This document shows positions 1-6,085 of a DNA stretch of 6,747 nt, piece after piece. How positions within the stretch are numbered: the first letter of the stretch is position 1; each line of letters starts with the position of its first letter. The notes beneath the pieces were generated by a model, which had not been told where the DNA came from, did no database searches, and saw only the letters and a list, made by a program, of their open reading frames with translations. The translations under genes and the position numbers were made by a program. The DNA comes from an uncultured Endomicrobiia bacterium (GTDB lineage: Bacteria > Elusimicrobiota > Endomicrobiia > Endomicrobiales > Endomicrobiaceae): assembly GCA_905236115.1 (NCBI GenBank), contig CAJOOL010000172.1:1-6747 (forward strand). The letters are read 5' to 3'.

Positions 1-611
1 ACGAAGTAAAGAGAGTTTCCGACGGGCTGGGTTACAGAAGTTTTATTACGGTAGGGCTGCTTGTAAAAGATACGATAATTAAAAATAATACAAAACTGAA
101 ATCTTACAAAAACAGAGTTCCCGACGATTGGATATACATACAGGAAAGAGAAGTAAAGCTCGGCAGACTGCAGATATTTAATAACTGGAGTCCGTATCTT
201 GTAAAAGATTATGAAAATACCGTTTGGCTGGGCTTGGAATATTTCTGTGATGAAAACGACGATATGTGGAATACGAAAGATGAAGATTTTATAAACTTCG
301 CCAAGAAAGAATTGGCTCAAATAAAAATAATAAAAGAAGAAGACGTTCTTGACGGCTGCATTGTCAGAGTGCCGAAAGCTTATCCCGGCTATTTCGGAAC
401 GTATAAAGAATTTGATATAATTAAAAAGTTTGTGAACGAATATGAAAATCTTTTCCTGATCGGCAGAAACGGTATGCACAAATATAATAATATGGATCAT
501 TCAATGCTTACGGCAATTACTGCCGTGGAAAATATTATAAACGGTATTAAAACAAAAGATAACATTTGGTCAGTAAACACCGAACAGGAATACCACGAAA
601 GCAAGAAATGA
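1..611 (+). CDS. NAD(P)/FAD-dependent oxidoreductase (amine oxidase / HemY-like), C-terminal part
   Basis: The frame is open from base 3 to the TGA at 609-611 and runs off the left edge, so about 202 C-terminal residues are visible and the N-terminal FAD-binding Rossmann motif is not. The best landmark is near the C-terminus, IGRNGMHKYNNMDHSML, which matches the C-terminal FAD-contacting segment of a family of FAD-dependent oxidoreductases usually annotated as protoporphyrinogen-oxidase-like or UDP-galactopyranose-mutase-like. Upstream, WLGLEYFCDENDDMW also fits this family. Members are often encoded among glycosyltransferases and other surface-polysaccharide genes, which agrees with the Wzy_C-type gene 52 bases downstream on the same strand. 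The substrate is unknown. An internal ATG at 234 is not a real start, because family-like sequence continues without a break upstream of it. Family assignment is from recognition of motifs; the polysaccharide role is inferred from context. Confidence 0.72.
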   Translation, partial: EVKRVSDGLGYRSFITVGLLVKDTIIKNNTKLKSYKNRVPDDWIYIQEREVKLGRLQIFNNWSPYLVKDYENTVWLGLEYFCDENDDMWNTKDEDFINFAKKELAQIKIIKEEDVLDGCIVRVPKAYPGYFGTYKEFDIIKKFVNEYENLFLIGRNGMHKYNNMDHSMLTAITAVENIINGIKTKDNIWSVNTEQEYHESKK

Positions 612-663
612 AACGGCATATTTGCTTAACTAACAAAATTTACTGCACAGGATATAAATAATA

Positions 664-854
664 ATGATTGAATCGGTATTGAATTATATTTTTTCGGCGG
701 GAATAATATTTTCCCACATAACGGGATATATTGTTTCCGCTTTGGCTTTTCTGCTTTAACCAGCTGGCTGTTTCTTTTTGTTTTAGGGCTTTATGTTACG
801 GACAATAAACAAAAAATAAATTTAATTAAAGTATATATTTCCGTATTTACCACG
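664..854 (+). pseudogene. Frameshifted 5' part of the O-antigen ligase/polymerase gene
   Basis: An ATG at 664, preceded by AGGA at 649-652, opens a short hydrophobic reading (MIESVLNYIFSAGIIF...ALAFLL) that stops at the TAA at 757-759. From about 756 onward the coding signal continues in the -1 frame as LTSWLFLFVLGLYVTDN and joins the ORF called at 855 without a stop. Restoring one T in the short T run at 755-757 would fuse the two parts into a single product of about 342 residues. The first half in the other frame is much less membrane-like, which favours a shift near 750-760. The site (GCTTTAAC) is not a classical X-XXY-YYZ slippery heptamer, so a one-base deletion, gene decay or a sequencing error is more likely than programmed frameshifting. 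An additional loss of N-terminal helices is possible. Confidence 0.5.
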
Positions 855-1694
855 GTGTTGATATTTTCCGTATTATCTTACTTCGGGTTTTTTTATCAGG
901 AAATAGCGGGATTATGGCTGGCAAGAAAGGGAATGCATTTGCACGGACTTATATGGCATATTTCTTGCGGAGCAATATGTGTTTTGCTTTCCTGTTTTAC
1001 GTTAATTCCTTTATTGTTTAAAGAAGATTTATCAAAATCAAATAAAATATATTTATTTTTATTAACAATATTTTTTATAATTTGCTTGTATCTTACGGGT
1101 TCAAGAGGATATTATATTGCCGGCGGTATTACCTATCTGTCAATATTTGTTTTTTACATTATTAAAATGAGAAAATTTAAAATACCTTTGATTATATGTC
1201 TTTTATGTTTGGTAATAACTGCAGTTCTTTTCAGTAACAATAAATTTATGCAGGACAGAATTCATAACACCAGCGTAACAAAAGAATGGAGTTTAACAAA
1301 CAGAATAGAGGCTTATAAAGTTGCTATAACAGTTTTTGAAGAAAATTTTGTTTTCGGCACAGGTCCGAGACAAGGCGTAAGACAGAAAGATGTTTTTAAA
1401 AAACTTAACGTTGCACAGGATGATAATGCCAGACATTTACATTCCATGTATTTAAATATTTTGGCTGATTTCGGAATTATCGGTTTTATTATTTTTTCGG
1501 GAATCATATTTTTAATTCTTAAAGAATTATTTACTCAATACAGAAGAGAAAATTCAATACTTGCGTTATGTCTTTTGTTTGCGTGGATTTCTTTTTTAAT
1601 AGGTGATTGTTTTGATACGGTATTACGCGGTCCGCGTGTAGCAATGGATTATTTTTGGCTGACTGCCGTTGTTTTGAATAAGCGGAAAAGCTGA
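855..1694 (+). CDS. O-antigen ligase / polymerase family membrane protein (Wzy_C domain), intact downstream part
   Basis: This hydrophobic protein of 279 residues (counting from the GTG at 855) has several membrane segments and three hallmarks of the O-antigen ligase/polymerase (Wzy_C, WaaL-like) family. These are TGSRG at residues 81-85, an R-x-EAYKVAITVFEENFVFGTGP stretch at about 150-171 (the usual Arg...P-x-x-G-x-G region), and HLHSMYLNILADFGIIG at about 194-210 (the His-x-x-x-Tyr-Leu periplasmic loop motif). Such enzymes polymerise surface glycan units or transfer them to lipid A-core or other acceptors at the periplasmic face of the inner membrane. The GTG start is only nominal. The frame is open back to 672, and the translation at 762-854 (SWLFLFVLGLYVTDN and onward) is plainly membrane-protein coding, so the gene begins upstream and is interrupted (see the entry at 664). 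Even when joined, the product would be about 342 residues, shorter than the roughly 400 common in this family. Ligase versus polymerase cannot be decided. Confidence 0.7.
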   Translation: MLIFSVLSYFGFFYQEIAGLWLARKGMHLHGLIWHISCGAICVLLSCFTLIPLLFKEDLSKSNKIYLFLLTIFFIICLYLTGSRGYYIAGGITYLSIFVFYIIKMRKFKIPLIICLLCLVITAVLFSNNKFMQDRIHNTSVTKEWSLTNRIEAYKVAITVFEENFVFGTGPRQGVRQKDVFKKLNVAQDDNARHLHSMYLNILADFGIIGFIIFSGIIFLILKELFTQYRRENSILALCLLFAWISFLIGDCFDTVLRGPRVAMDYFWLTAVVLNKRKS

Positions 1695-1702
1695 ACGACA
1701 GA

Positions 1703-1734
1703 AACGGCAATTTATAATTTACAATTTATAATTG
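1703..1734 (+). repeat. AT-rich dispersed repeat, copy 1
   Basis: AACGGCAATTTA followed by TAATTTACAATTTATAATTG. The reverse complement of 6517-6540 gives the same AACGGC boundary and the same TTTACAATTTATAATT core. It differs only by a 7-base unit (AATTTAT) present here and absent there. The repeat lies nine bases after the end of the polysaccharide gene. Confidence 0.6.
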
Positions 1735-1741
1735 AATGATA

Positions 1742-1778
1742 GTTGAAAGGTTGAAAATGACGGCTGAGAAGCTGAGAA
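1742..1778 (+). repeat. Degenerate octamer tandem repeats
   Basis: Two pairs of near-identical octamers are visible: GTTGAAAG/GTTGAAAA at 1742-1757 and GCTGAGAA/GCTGAGAA at 1763-1778. They directly follow the AT-rich dispersed repeat, so the two may be parts of one composite intergenic element. Nothing here looks coding. Confidence 0.5.
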
Positions 1779-1808
1779 GTTTGAACGGCAGCGACAGTTG
1801 AATGCTTT

Positions 1809-1904
1809 AAACAGGAAACGAACAGAAGAAAATTTTTAGAAAAATTCCTCTGCTCGTTTTTTCCGGATTGCTGCTATGGGGCAATCCTGTTTATTTATTT
1901 TTTT
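1809..1904 (+). terminator. Nested double hairpin, probable terminator of the polysaccharide operon (possibly bidirectional)
   Basis: Hairpin 1 pairs 1819-1830 with 1845-1856, continuing with an AT inner stem, and is followed by six T at 1857-1862. Hairpin 2 pairs GGATTGC (1865-1871) with GCAATCC (1881-1887) around a 9-nt loop and is followed by a T-rich tail to 1904. An outer inverted repeat, AAACAGGA (1809-1816) with TCCTGTTT (1885-1892), embraces both. In the + RNA, hairpin 1 has two A-C mismatches. In the - RNA the same positions become G-U pairs, so the element could also end the pilin transcript arriving from the right. The T runs favour termination of + transcription. Confidence 0.55.
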
Positions 1905-1958
1905 GCAGTAAATTTTTAAGTGAAAATATAGTAATATTTTGAGTTTATTATTGATATA

Positions 1959-2510
1959 TTAAAGCGTCCAAGAACTATCATAATCTTGTGGATAAATAAC
2001 AATTTTGGCACCTTTGGTTATATTGTATTGCAAATATAAAGAACTTTTTCCGGGAGCACTTAATTCTTCAGGTAATATTGCTCCTGCAGATGTATAATAT
2101 TTAGGGAAAATTACATTCCTATGTCCTGCAGCAAACCAAGTAAAATATTTATTACCTCGGGCATCCACGCCGAGTAATGGATTGTATGAAGTATAATCTC
2201 CAGTACCAGCTTCAATATCTACATCTCTTAAGAAATTTCCATATTCACTGTAATAGGCTTTTTGTGCAGAAAGAATTGCTCCTAAAAGAGCATATCCCTC
2301 AGCCATTTTGGATTTATCCACATATCCGCGGTAAATCGGAACTGAAATAACCGAAAGAATAATAACAATTGCGATAACGATAACCAGCTCCACCAATGTG
2401 AAGCCGCCCAGTCTGTCATGCCCGAATGTTTTTGTCGGGCATCCCGTCGTTTTTCTGTTCCCATACTTCCGGTCATCCATACATCTATACTTCTGTTTAA
2501 GTTTTTTCAT
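1959..2510 (-). CDS. Type IV pilin-like protein (prepilin) with a 36-residue leader
   Basis: The 183-residue product carries a class III prepilin signal, GG|FTLVELVIVIAIVIILSVISVP. Cleavage is expected between Gly36 and Phe37, with Glu at +5 of the mature chain, followed by the hydrophobic N-terminal helix. The helix continues into an amphipathic stretch (DKSKMAEGYALLGAILSAQKAYYSEYGNF), as in pilins and pseudopilins. The mature part is about 147 residues. The start at 2510 is fixed by AGGAG at 2519-2523, eight bases upstream. An ATG ten codons further in has no such site. The leader is much longer than the usual 6-20 residues, and residues 23-32 are encoded by a palindrome (2418-2442). Processing by a PilD-type peptidase and assembly by a type IV pilus or type II secretion machine are expected from the family, but no machinery genes are in the window. 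It is transcribed alone, against its neighbours. Major pilin versus minor pseudopilin cannot be told. Confidence 0.85.
   Translation of the reverse strand: MKKLKQKYRCMDDRKYGNRKTTGCPTKTFGHDRLGGFTLVELVIVIAIVIILSVISVPIYRGYVDKSKMAEGYALLGAILSAQKAYYSEYGNFLRDVDIEAGTGDYTSYNPLLGVDARGNKYFTWFAAGHRNVIFPKYYTSAGAILPEELSAPGKSSLYLQYNITKGAKIVIYPQDYDSSWTL
2418..2442. repeat. Palindromic element inside the pilin leader coding region
   Basis: ATGCCCGA (2418-2425) and TCGGGCAT (2435-2442) form a perfect 8-bp stem around a 9-nt loop. The element is much more GC-rich than its surroundings and encodes roughly residues 23-32 of the pilin precursor (GCPTKTFGHD) in frame, upstream of the cleavage site. It looks like a short palindromic intergenic-type repeat inserted into a tolerant part of the gene. 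Confidence 0.6.
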
Positions 2511-2794
2511 AATTTTTTCTCCTTTTTGTTTTTTATATTATCCGAGGCTAATCCCTCGGGTTCCTCTTTCCAAAATTTGCTGTTTTTTCGCTGTAATTGT
2601 TGCTTTTTAAAGAGCATTTTTGTATAATCGCCGAGAAGATAAATTCCTTGACAATAATATTTATCTTTTTTCCAAGCTAATGCTATGCTTTGGCGGTATG
2701 CCAAATCAGCCCGCTCGGCTTTTGTTTTTTTTTATTTTGTATATTTATCAAAATTTATCTTTATTGTTTTTGTATTGACCAAAAAATATCTTAT
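2511..2794 (-). promoter_or_regulatory. Long, potentially structured 5' leader of the pilin mRNA
   Basis: About 285 bases separate the predicted transcription start (near 2794) from the pilin ATG. In the - strand RNA, GCCGAG (2719-2714) can pair with CUCGGC (2635-2630). This stem closes over a hairpin TTTGGC/GCCAAA (2705-2689, 5-nt loop) and a 9-bp AT-rich hairpin AAGATAAAT/ATTTATCTT (2667-2636) that abuts the closing stem. A fourth hairpin, CCGAGG/CCTCGG (2559-2542), lies about 20 bases before the ribosome-binding site, and its arms could instead pair with the arms of the first stem. The same stretch is also an open frame (2731 down to the TGA at 2507-2509, overlapping the pilin ATG) without a convincing start codon. 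It resembles no riboswitch that I recognise. It could be a regulatory leader, a cluster of palindromic repeats, or a gene remnant. Confidence 0.35.
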
Positions 2795-2805
2795 GTTCAT
2801 ATTAT
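2775..2805 (+). promoter_or_regulatory. Possible promoter of the XRE regulator gene
   Basis: TTGACC (2775-2780) and TATTAT (2800-2805) are separated by 19 bases on the + strand. The spacing is longer than ideal. The -10 overlaps the -10 of the leftward pilin promoter, so the two would compete for polymerase. The start would fall near 2812, leaving about 68 bases of leader. Confidence 0.4.
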
Positions 2806-2829
2806 AAAAGATTTATTTTGTAAAGTCAA
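2801..2829 (-). promoter_or_regulatory. Sigma70-type promoter of the pilin gene
   Basis: On the - strand, TTGACT (2829-2824) is followed after exactly 17 bases by TATAAT (2806-2801). This is five of six and six of six matches to the -35 and -10 consensus. Transcription would start near 2794 and run leftward into the pilin leader. Confidence 0.75.
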
Positions 2830-2879
2830 GGGATTTTTTTCTTTTCAATGAAATGCGGATATTTTCTTAAGGGGAATAT

Positions 2880-3245
2880 ATGAAAAGCAGGAAAACTTTT
2901 TTTGGCAAAAATTTTAAAAGAATTATTGCGGAAAAAGGCTTTACGCAGGCTGAGCTTGCCGGTAAACTGGGGATAGACCAAGCAGTTATAAGCCACTGGA
3001 TTACGGGGACAAGAAATCCGTCTTTGAATTCTCTAAAAAAAGTTTCCGATGCACTGGATATTTCTTTTAATTTTCTCTTGAAAGAAGCAGGACTGACCGA
3101 AAAAAAAGAAGACGATAAAGATAACGGCAGCATAAAAATAGATTTTCTGGAAGAAAAAATAAAAAGGCACGATGCCGAGATTTCTCTGTTGAAAAGAGAA
3201 AACGAATTTCTGAAAAAAGAAATTGAGTTTTTGAAAAGCAAATAG
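2880..3245 (+). CDS. XRE/Cro-CI family transcriptional regulator with C-terminal coiled coil
   Basis: A 121-residue protein. Residues about 10-67 form a Cro/CI-type helix-turn-helix domain: FTQAELAGKLGI (21-32), a recognition-helix region QAVISHWITGTRNPS (34-48), then LNSLKKVSDALDISFNFLL (49-67). After a charged linker, residues 87-118 show an unbroken 3-4 spacing of hydrophobic positions (I87, L90, I94, H97, I101, L104, N108, L111, I115, L118). This is typical of a short parallel coiled coil, with Asn108 at an 'a' position as in dimeric leucine zippers. It therefore probably binds DNA as a dimer held by the tail. AAGGGG (2869-2874) lies five bases before the ATG. The gene is divergent from the pilin gene with overlapping promoters, so autoregulation and pilin control are plausible inferences. 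Similar small regulators also occur in mobile elements, but no phage genes are nearby. Confidence 0.85.
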   Translation: MKSRKTFFGKNFKRIIAEKGFTQAELAGKLGIDQAVISHWITGTRNPSLNSLKKVSDALDISFNFLLKEAGLTEKKEDDKDNGSIKIDFLEEKIKRHDAEISLLKRENEFLKKEIEFLKSK

Positions 3246-3270
3246 TTTTTTATGATATTTCATTCGGCAA

Positions 3271-3322
3271 CAGCCACAAGCCGCCACAAGCTTTCCCGCA
3301 TCACAAGCCTCCGCCGGCAGTA
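3271..3322. repeat. GC-rich intergenic stretch with short direct repeats
   Basis: GCCACAAGC occurs at 3273-3281 and 3283-3291, and CACAAGCC again at 3302-3309. The stretch is far richer in G+C than the genes on either side and contains no credible gene. It may be a degraded dispersed repeat. It lies between the regulator and the mutS promoter region. Confidence 0.4.
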
Positions 3323-3349
3323 AATCTTCTTTATATTCTTTCCCAAAAA

Positions 3350-3358
3350 TGATAAAAT
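3350..3358 (+). promoter_or_regulatory. Possible extended -10 promoter for mutS
   Basis: TGATAAAAT has the TGn plus TAAAAT form of an extended -10 element. No good -35 is seen 17 bases upstream. It would give a leader of about 70 bases that includes a possible hairpin (CAGACCG 3374-3380 with CGGTTTG 3395-3401, one G-U pair). No other candidate in the 189-base gap is better. Confidence 0.3.
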
Positions 3359-3434
3359 AGAAGCTGAAACATTCAGACCGTGATTGATTTTCATCGGTTT
3401 GACAGACTGATAACATACATCAAACAAAAAAATT

Positions 3435-6068
3435 ATGACCGAAGAAAATAAAGAAAATAAAAAAGATAAAAATCAGCCGACACCCTTGATGCAGCAGTAT
3501 CTCGGCATTAAAGCACAGTATCCCGATGCCGTATTGTTTTTCAGGCTTGGGGATTTTTATGAAATGTTCGGCGAAGATGCCGTAAAAGTTCACAGTATTT
3601 TGGAAGTTATCCTTACAAAAAGACAGAATGAACCTATGTGCGGCGTGCCGTATCATTCCGTAAATAATTACATCAGAAAACTTATAAAAGCCGGTTACAA
3701 AGTTGCGATTTGCGAACAGCTGGAAGACCCCGCAACAGTAAAAGGAATAGTGAAAAGAGGCGTGGTGCGCGTTATTACGCCGGGAACTCTGTTGGAAGAA
3801 AATCTGCTGGATTCAAAAAATAATAATTTCTTAATGTCTGTGGTTACTTATAATAAAAACAGTGCGGCCGTTGCCGTAACCGATATTTCCACCGGGGAAC
3901 TTTTTACCTACAGAACGAATTTGTTTAATCTTGAAAATGAAATTATAAAATATAAACCGAACGAAATAATCGTTTCCCAAAAAGACTTCGGTAATGAAAC
4001 GCTGAAGAAGATTCTGAATAAGTTTGAAATACTTGTGTCGCCGATAAAAGATATTTATTCCGATCCGTCATATTGTGAAAATTTTATTGAAAAAACTCTC
4101 GGCGTTCAATCTCTTAACCACTTCAATATTTCCGATAAGCCGGATATTATTTCTGCTGCAGGTTTGGTATATGTTTATATTAAAGAAAATCGTCCGCAGA
4201 CGCTTGCCGTGCTGAAAAATATAAAATTTATTGAAAATAACAATTATATGGTGCTGGACAGTGCTGCAATAAAAAATCTGGAAATACTTCGTTCTAATTC
4301 CACTTTAAAATCGGACGGGTCTTTGCTTTCGGCAATAGATTCCACAGTTACGCCTATGGGGGCAAGGTTGGTAAGACACTGGCTGGTTAAGCCTCTTATT
4401 AAAGTTTCCGACATTAAATCCAGACATAAAAATATTGAATTTTTTGTAAAAAATTCTTCTCTTAAAGACGAGTTGAGGCAGCGTTTGAAAAGCATTTACG
4501 ATTTGGACAGAATTTCTTCCAGAATAGTTTCCGGTTCTGCACATCCCAAAGAAATGCTGGCCTTGAAAGATTCTCTTAAAAATATAACCGAAATTTTAAA
4601 TATGCCGGATTGGAACGGTGCAGTATCGCAAGATTGGAAAACCGGCGGAGATTTTCAAAGTAAGAATAACGAAGAAATAATTTTTGATATAATAAACAAA
4701 ATAGGAACATATATCAATCCCGATGCTCCTGTATTTATTAAAGACGGCGGTGTTATAAAACAGGGTATTTCAAAAGAGCTTGACGAATACAGAGCGATAA
4801 ACCGCGATGCCAAAAAATATATTTCCGATATGGAAAATGAAGAAAAGCAAAAGACGGGAATAAGTAATTTAAAGATAGGCTACACATCTGTTTTCGGCTA
4901 TTATATTGAAGTAACCAGAGCCAATTCTCATTTGGTGCCTGCCAACTATGTCCGCAAACAGACTCTTACAAACTGCGAAAGATATATCACGCAGGAACTG
5001 AAAAATTTTGAAGAAAAAATAATTTCCGCCCGCGATAAAATAATTAAGCTGGAGACGGAAATTTATATTTCTTTAAGACAGAGCATTGCCGAATATGTTC
5101 AGAATATTTTGGAACTTTCTTTAAAGATTGCAGAGCTTGATATATATCTTGCTTTTGCCGATAATGCCTTAAGATACAATTACTGCTGTCCTGAAATTAC
5201 CGATACGAAAGAGCTGGTTTTGAAAGATGCCAGACATCCTGTTGTGGAACGGATTTTGAAAGCCGGAAATTTTGTGGCAAACGATATAAACTTAAATGAT
5301 ACAGATAACAGGGTTATGATTATTACCGGGCCCAATATGTCAGGAAAATCCACATATTTAAGACAGACCGCATTGATAGTCATAATGGCACAAACAGGTT
5401 CTTTTGTTCCGTGTTCTTCCGCAAAGATAGGCGTAGTTGACAGAATTTTTACCAGAATAGGTGCGGGCGATAATCTGGCTGCGGGAGAATCTACTTTTAT
5501 GGTGGAGATGTCCGAGACGGCAAATATTTTAAACCTGTATACCGACAGAAGTTTAATCATTCTTGACGAGGTAGGACGCGGAACATCCACTTATGACGGA
5601 ATGTCTATCGCATGGGCGGTAATAGAGGCATTTTGTGATATGTCGCAGAAAAAAAACAGAGGCGTAAAAGTTCTTTTTGCAACGCATTATTTTGAGCTTA
5701 CAAATCTTGCCGATAAAAACAAGGGATTATTTAATAAAAGCGTGGAAGTAAAAGAATGGAATAATAATGTAATATTTCTGCACAAGATTATTGACGGAGC
5801 GGCGGATAAATCTTACGGAATACATGTCGCCAAAATTGCAGGACTTCCCGGCAGCGTGATAAAAAGGGCAAAAGAAGTTTTAAAAATTCTGGAGAAAAAT
5901 TTGAATAAAAATTCTTCAAAAGTGGAAGAAGAAATCAACCAGCCGTTTCTTTTTACTTCAATTGAACCTGAAATTTTGATAGAATTAAATAAACTGGATA
6001 TAAATAATTTAAAGCCGCTGGACGCATTAAATCTGTTGGCCGAATGGAAACAAAAATATAAAAACTAG
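3435..6068 (+). CDS. mutS: DNA mismatch repair protein MutS
   Basis: An 877-residue MutS of normal family length (E. coli 853). It starts with a Lys/Glu/Asn-rich extension of about 15 residues, then the mismatch-binding domain. The Phe-x-Glu mismatch-reading motif is GDFYEMF (F41, E43). The core lever segment STVTPMGARLVRHWL (303 onward) and the clamp region FGYYIEVTRAN (487 onward) follow. The ATPase carries Walker A GPNMSGKST (632-640), the RIGAGDNLAAGESTFMVEM signature region, Walker B ILDE (D711, E712) and the FATHYFEL switch. Near the C-terminus QPFLF (836-840) matches the Qxx(L)F sliding-clamp-binding pattern, followed by the usual LKPLDALNLLAEWK tail. It recognises mispairs and small loops and recruits MutL in an ATP-dependent way. 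No clear Shine-Dalgarno site precedes the ATG, only an A-rich leader. It is followed after 17 bases by the PilZ gene and then mutL, consistent with an operon. Confidence 0.98.
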   Translation: MTEENKENKKDKNQPTPLMQQYLGIKAQYPDAVLFFRLGDFYEMFGEDAVKVHSILEVILTKRQNEPMCGVPYHSVNNYIRKLIKAGYKVAICEQLEDPATVKGIVKRGVVRVITPGTLLEENLLDSKNNNFLMSVVTYNKNSAAVAVTDISTGELFTYRTNLFNLENEIIKYKPNEIIVSQKDFGNETLKKILNKFEILVSPIKDIYSDPSYCENFIEKTLGVQSLNHFNISDKPDIISAAGLVYVYIKENRPQTLAVLKNIKFIENNNYMVLDSAAIKNLEILRSNSTLKSDGSLLSAIDSTVTPMGARLVRHWLVKPLIKVSDIKSRHKNIEFFVKNSSLKDELRQRLKSIYDLDRISSRIVSGSAHPKEMLALKDSLKNITEILNMPDWNGAVSQDWKTGGDFQSKNNEEIIFDIINKIGTYINPDAPVFIKDGGVIKQGISKELDEYRAINRDAKKYISDMENEEKQKTGISNLKIGYTSVFGYYIEVTRANSHLVPANYVRKQTLTNCERYITQELKNFEEKIISARDKIIKLETEIYISLRQSIAEYVQNILELSLKIAELDIYLAFADNALRYNYCCPEITDTKELVLKDARHPVVERILKAGNFVANDINLNDTDNRVMIITGPNMSGKSTYLRQTALIVIMAQTGSFVPCSSAKIGVVDRIFTRIGAGDNLAAGESTFMVEMSETANILNLYTDRSLIILDEVGRGTSTYDGMSIAWAVIEAFCDMSQKKNRGVKVLFATHYFELTNLADKNKGLFNKSVEVKEWNNNVIFLHKIIDGAADKSYGIHVAKIAGLPGSVIKRAKEVLKILEKNLNKNSSKVEEEINQPFLFTSIEPEILIELNKLDINNLKPLDALNLLAEWKQKYKN

Positions 6069-6085
6069 TTTAAGAAGGGGGGAAA

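Noticed and set aside
1313..1507. 64-codon ORF on the - strand within the Wzy_C gene
   Set aside because: It is a shadow of the well-supported + strand membrane protein.
2157..2166. TCGGGCATCC inside the pilin gene, identical to part of the leader palindrome at 2435-2444
   Set aside because: There is no opposite arm here and it encodes ordinary pilin residues (GVDARG). A 10-base match can be chance.
2507..2704. 65-codon ORF on the - strand overlapping the pilin ATG (ATGA-type overlap)
   Set aside because: It has only a TTG start with no ribosome-binding site, a Lys/Asn-rich composition expected from an A-rich strand, and stems that better fit a leader. It is kept only as an alternative reading of the leader.
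2623..2733. Possible + strand small RNA: TTGCTT-N17-TATAAT (TATAAT at 2623-2628), hairpins, and a T run at 2725-2733
   Set aside because: The predicted start (about 2635) would fall inside the 5' arm of the closing stem at 2630-2635, so promoter and structure do not fit together. The - strand leader explains the region better.
3399..3404. TTGACA as a -35 box for mutS
   Set aside because: No -10-like hexamer lies 16-18 bases downstream.
3033..3416. 127-codon ORF on the - strand
   Set aside because: It lies antisense to the regulator and across the repeat island, has a low-complexity Phe-rich translation, and lacks recognisable motifs.
5180..5590. 136-codon ORF on the - strand within mutS
   Set aside because: It is an antisense shadow of the conserved MutS ATPase region, with no start signal or motif.
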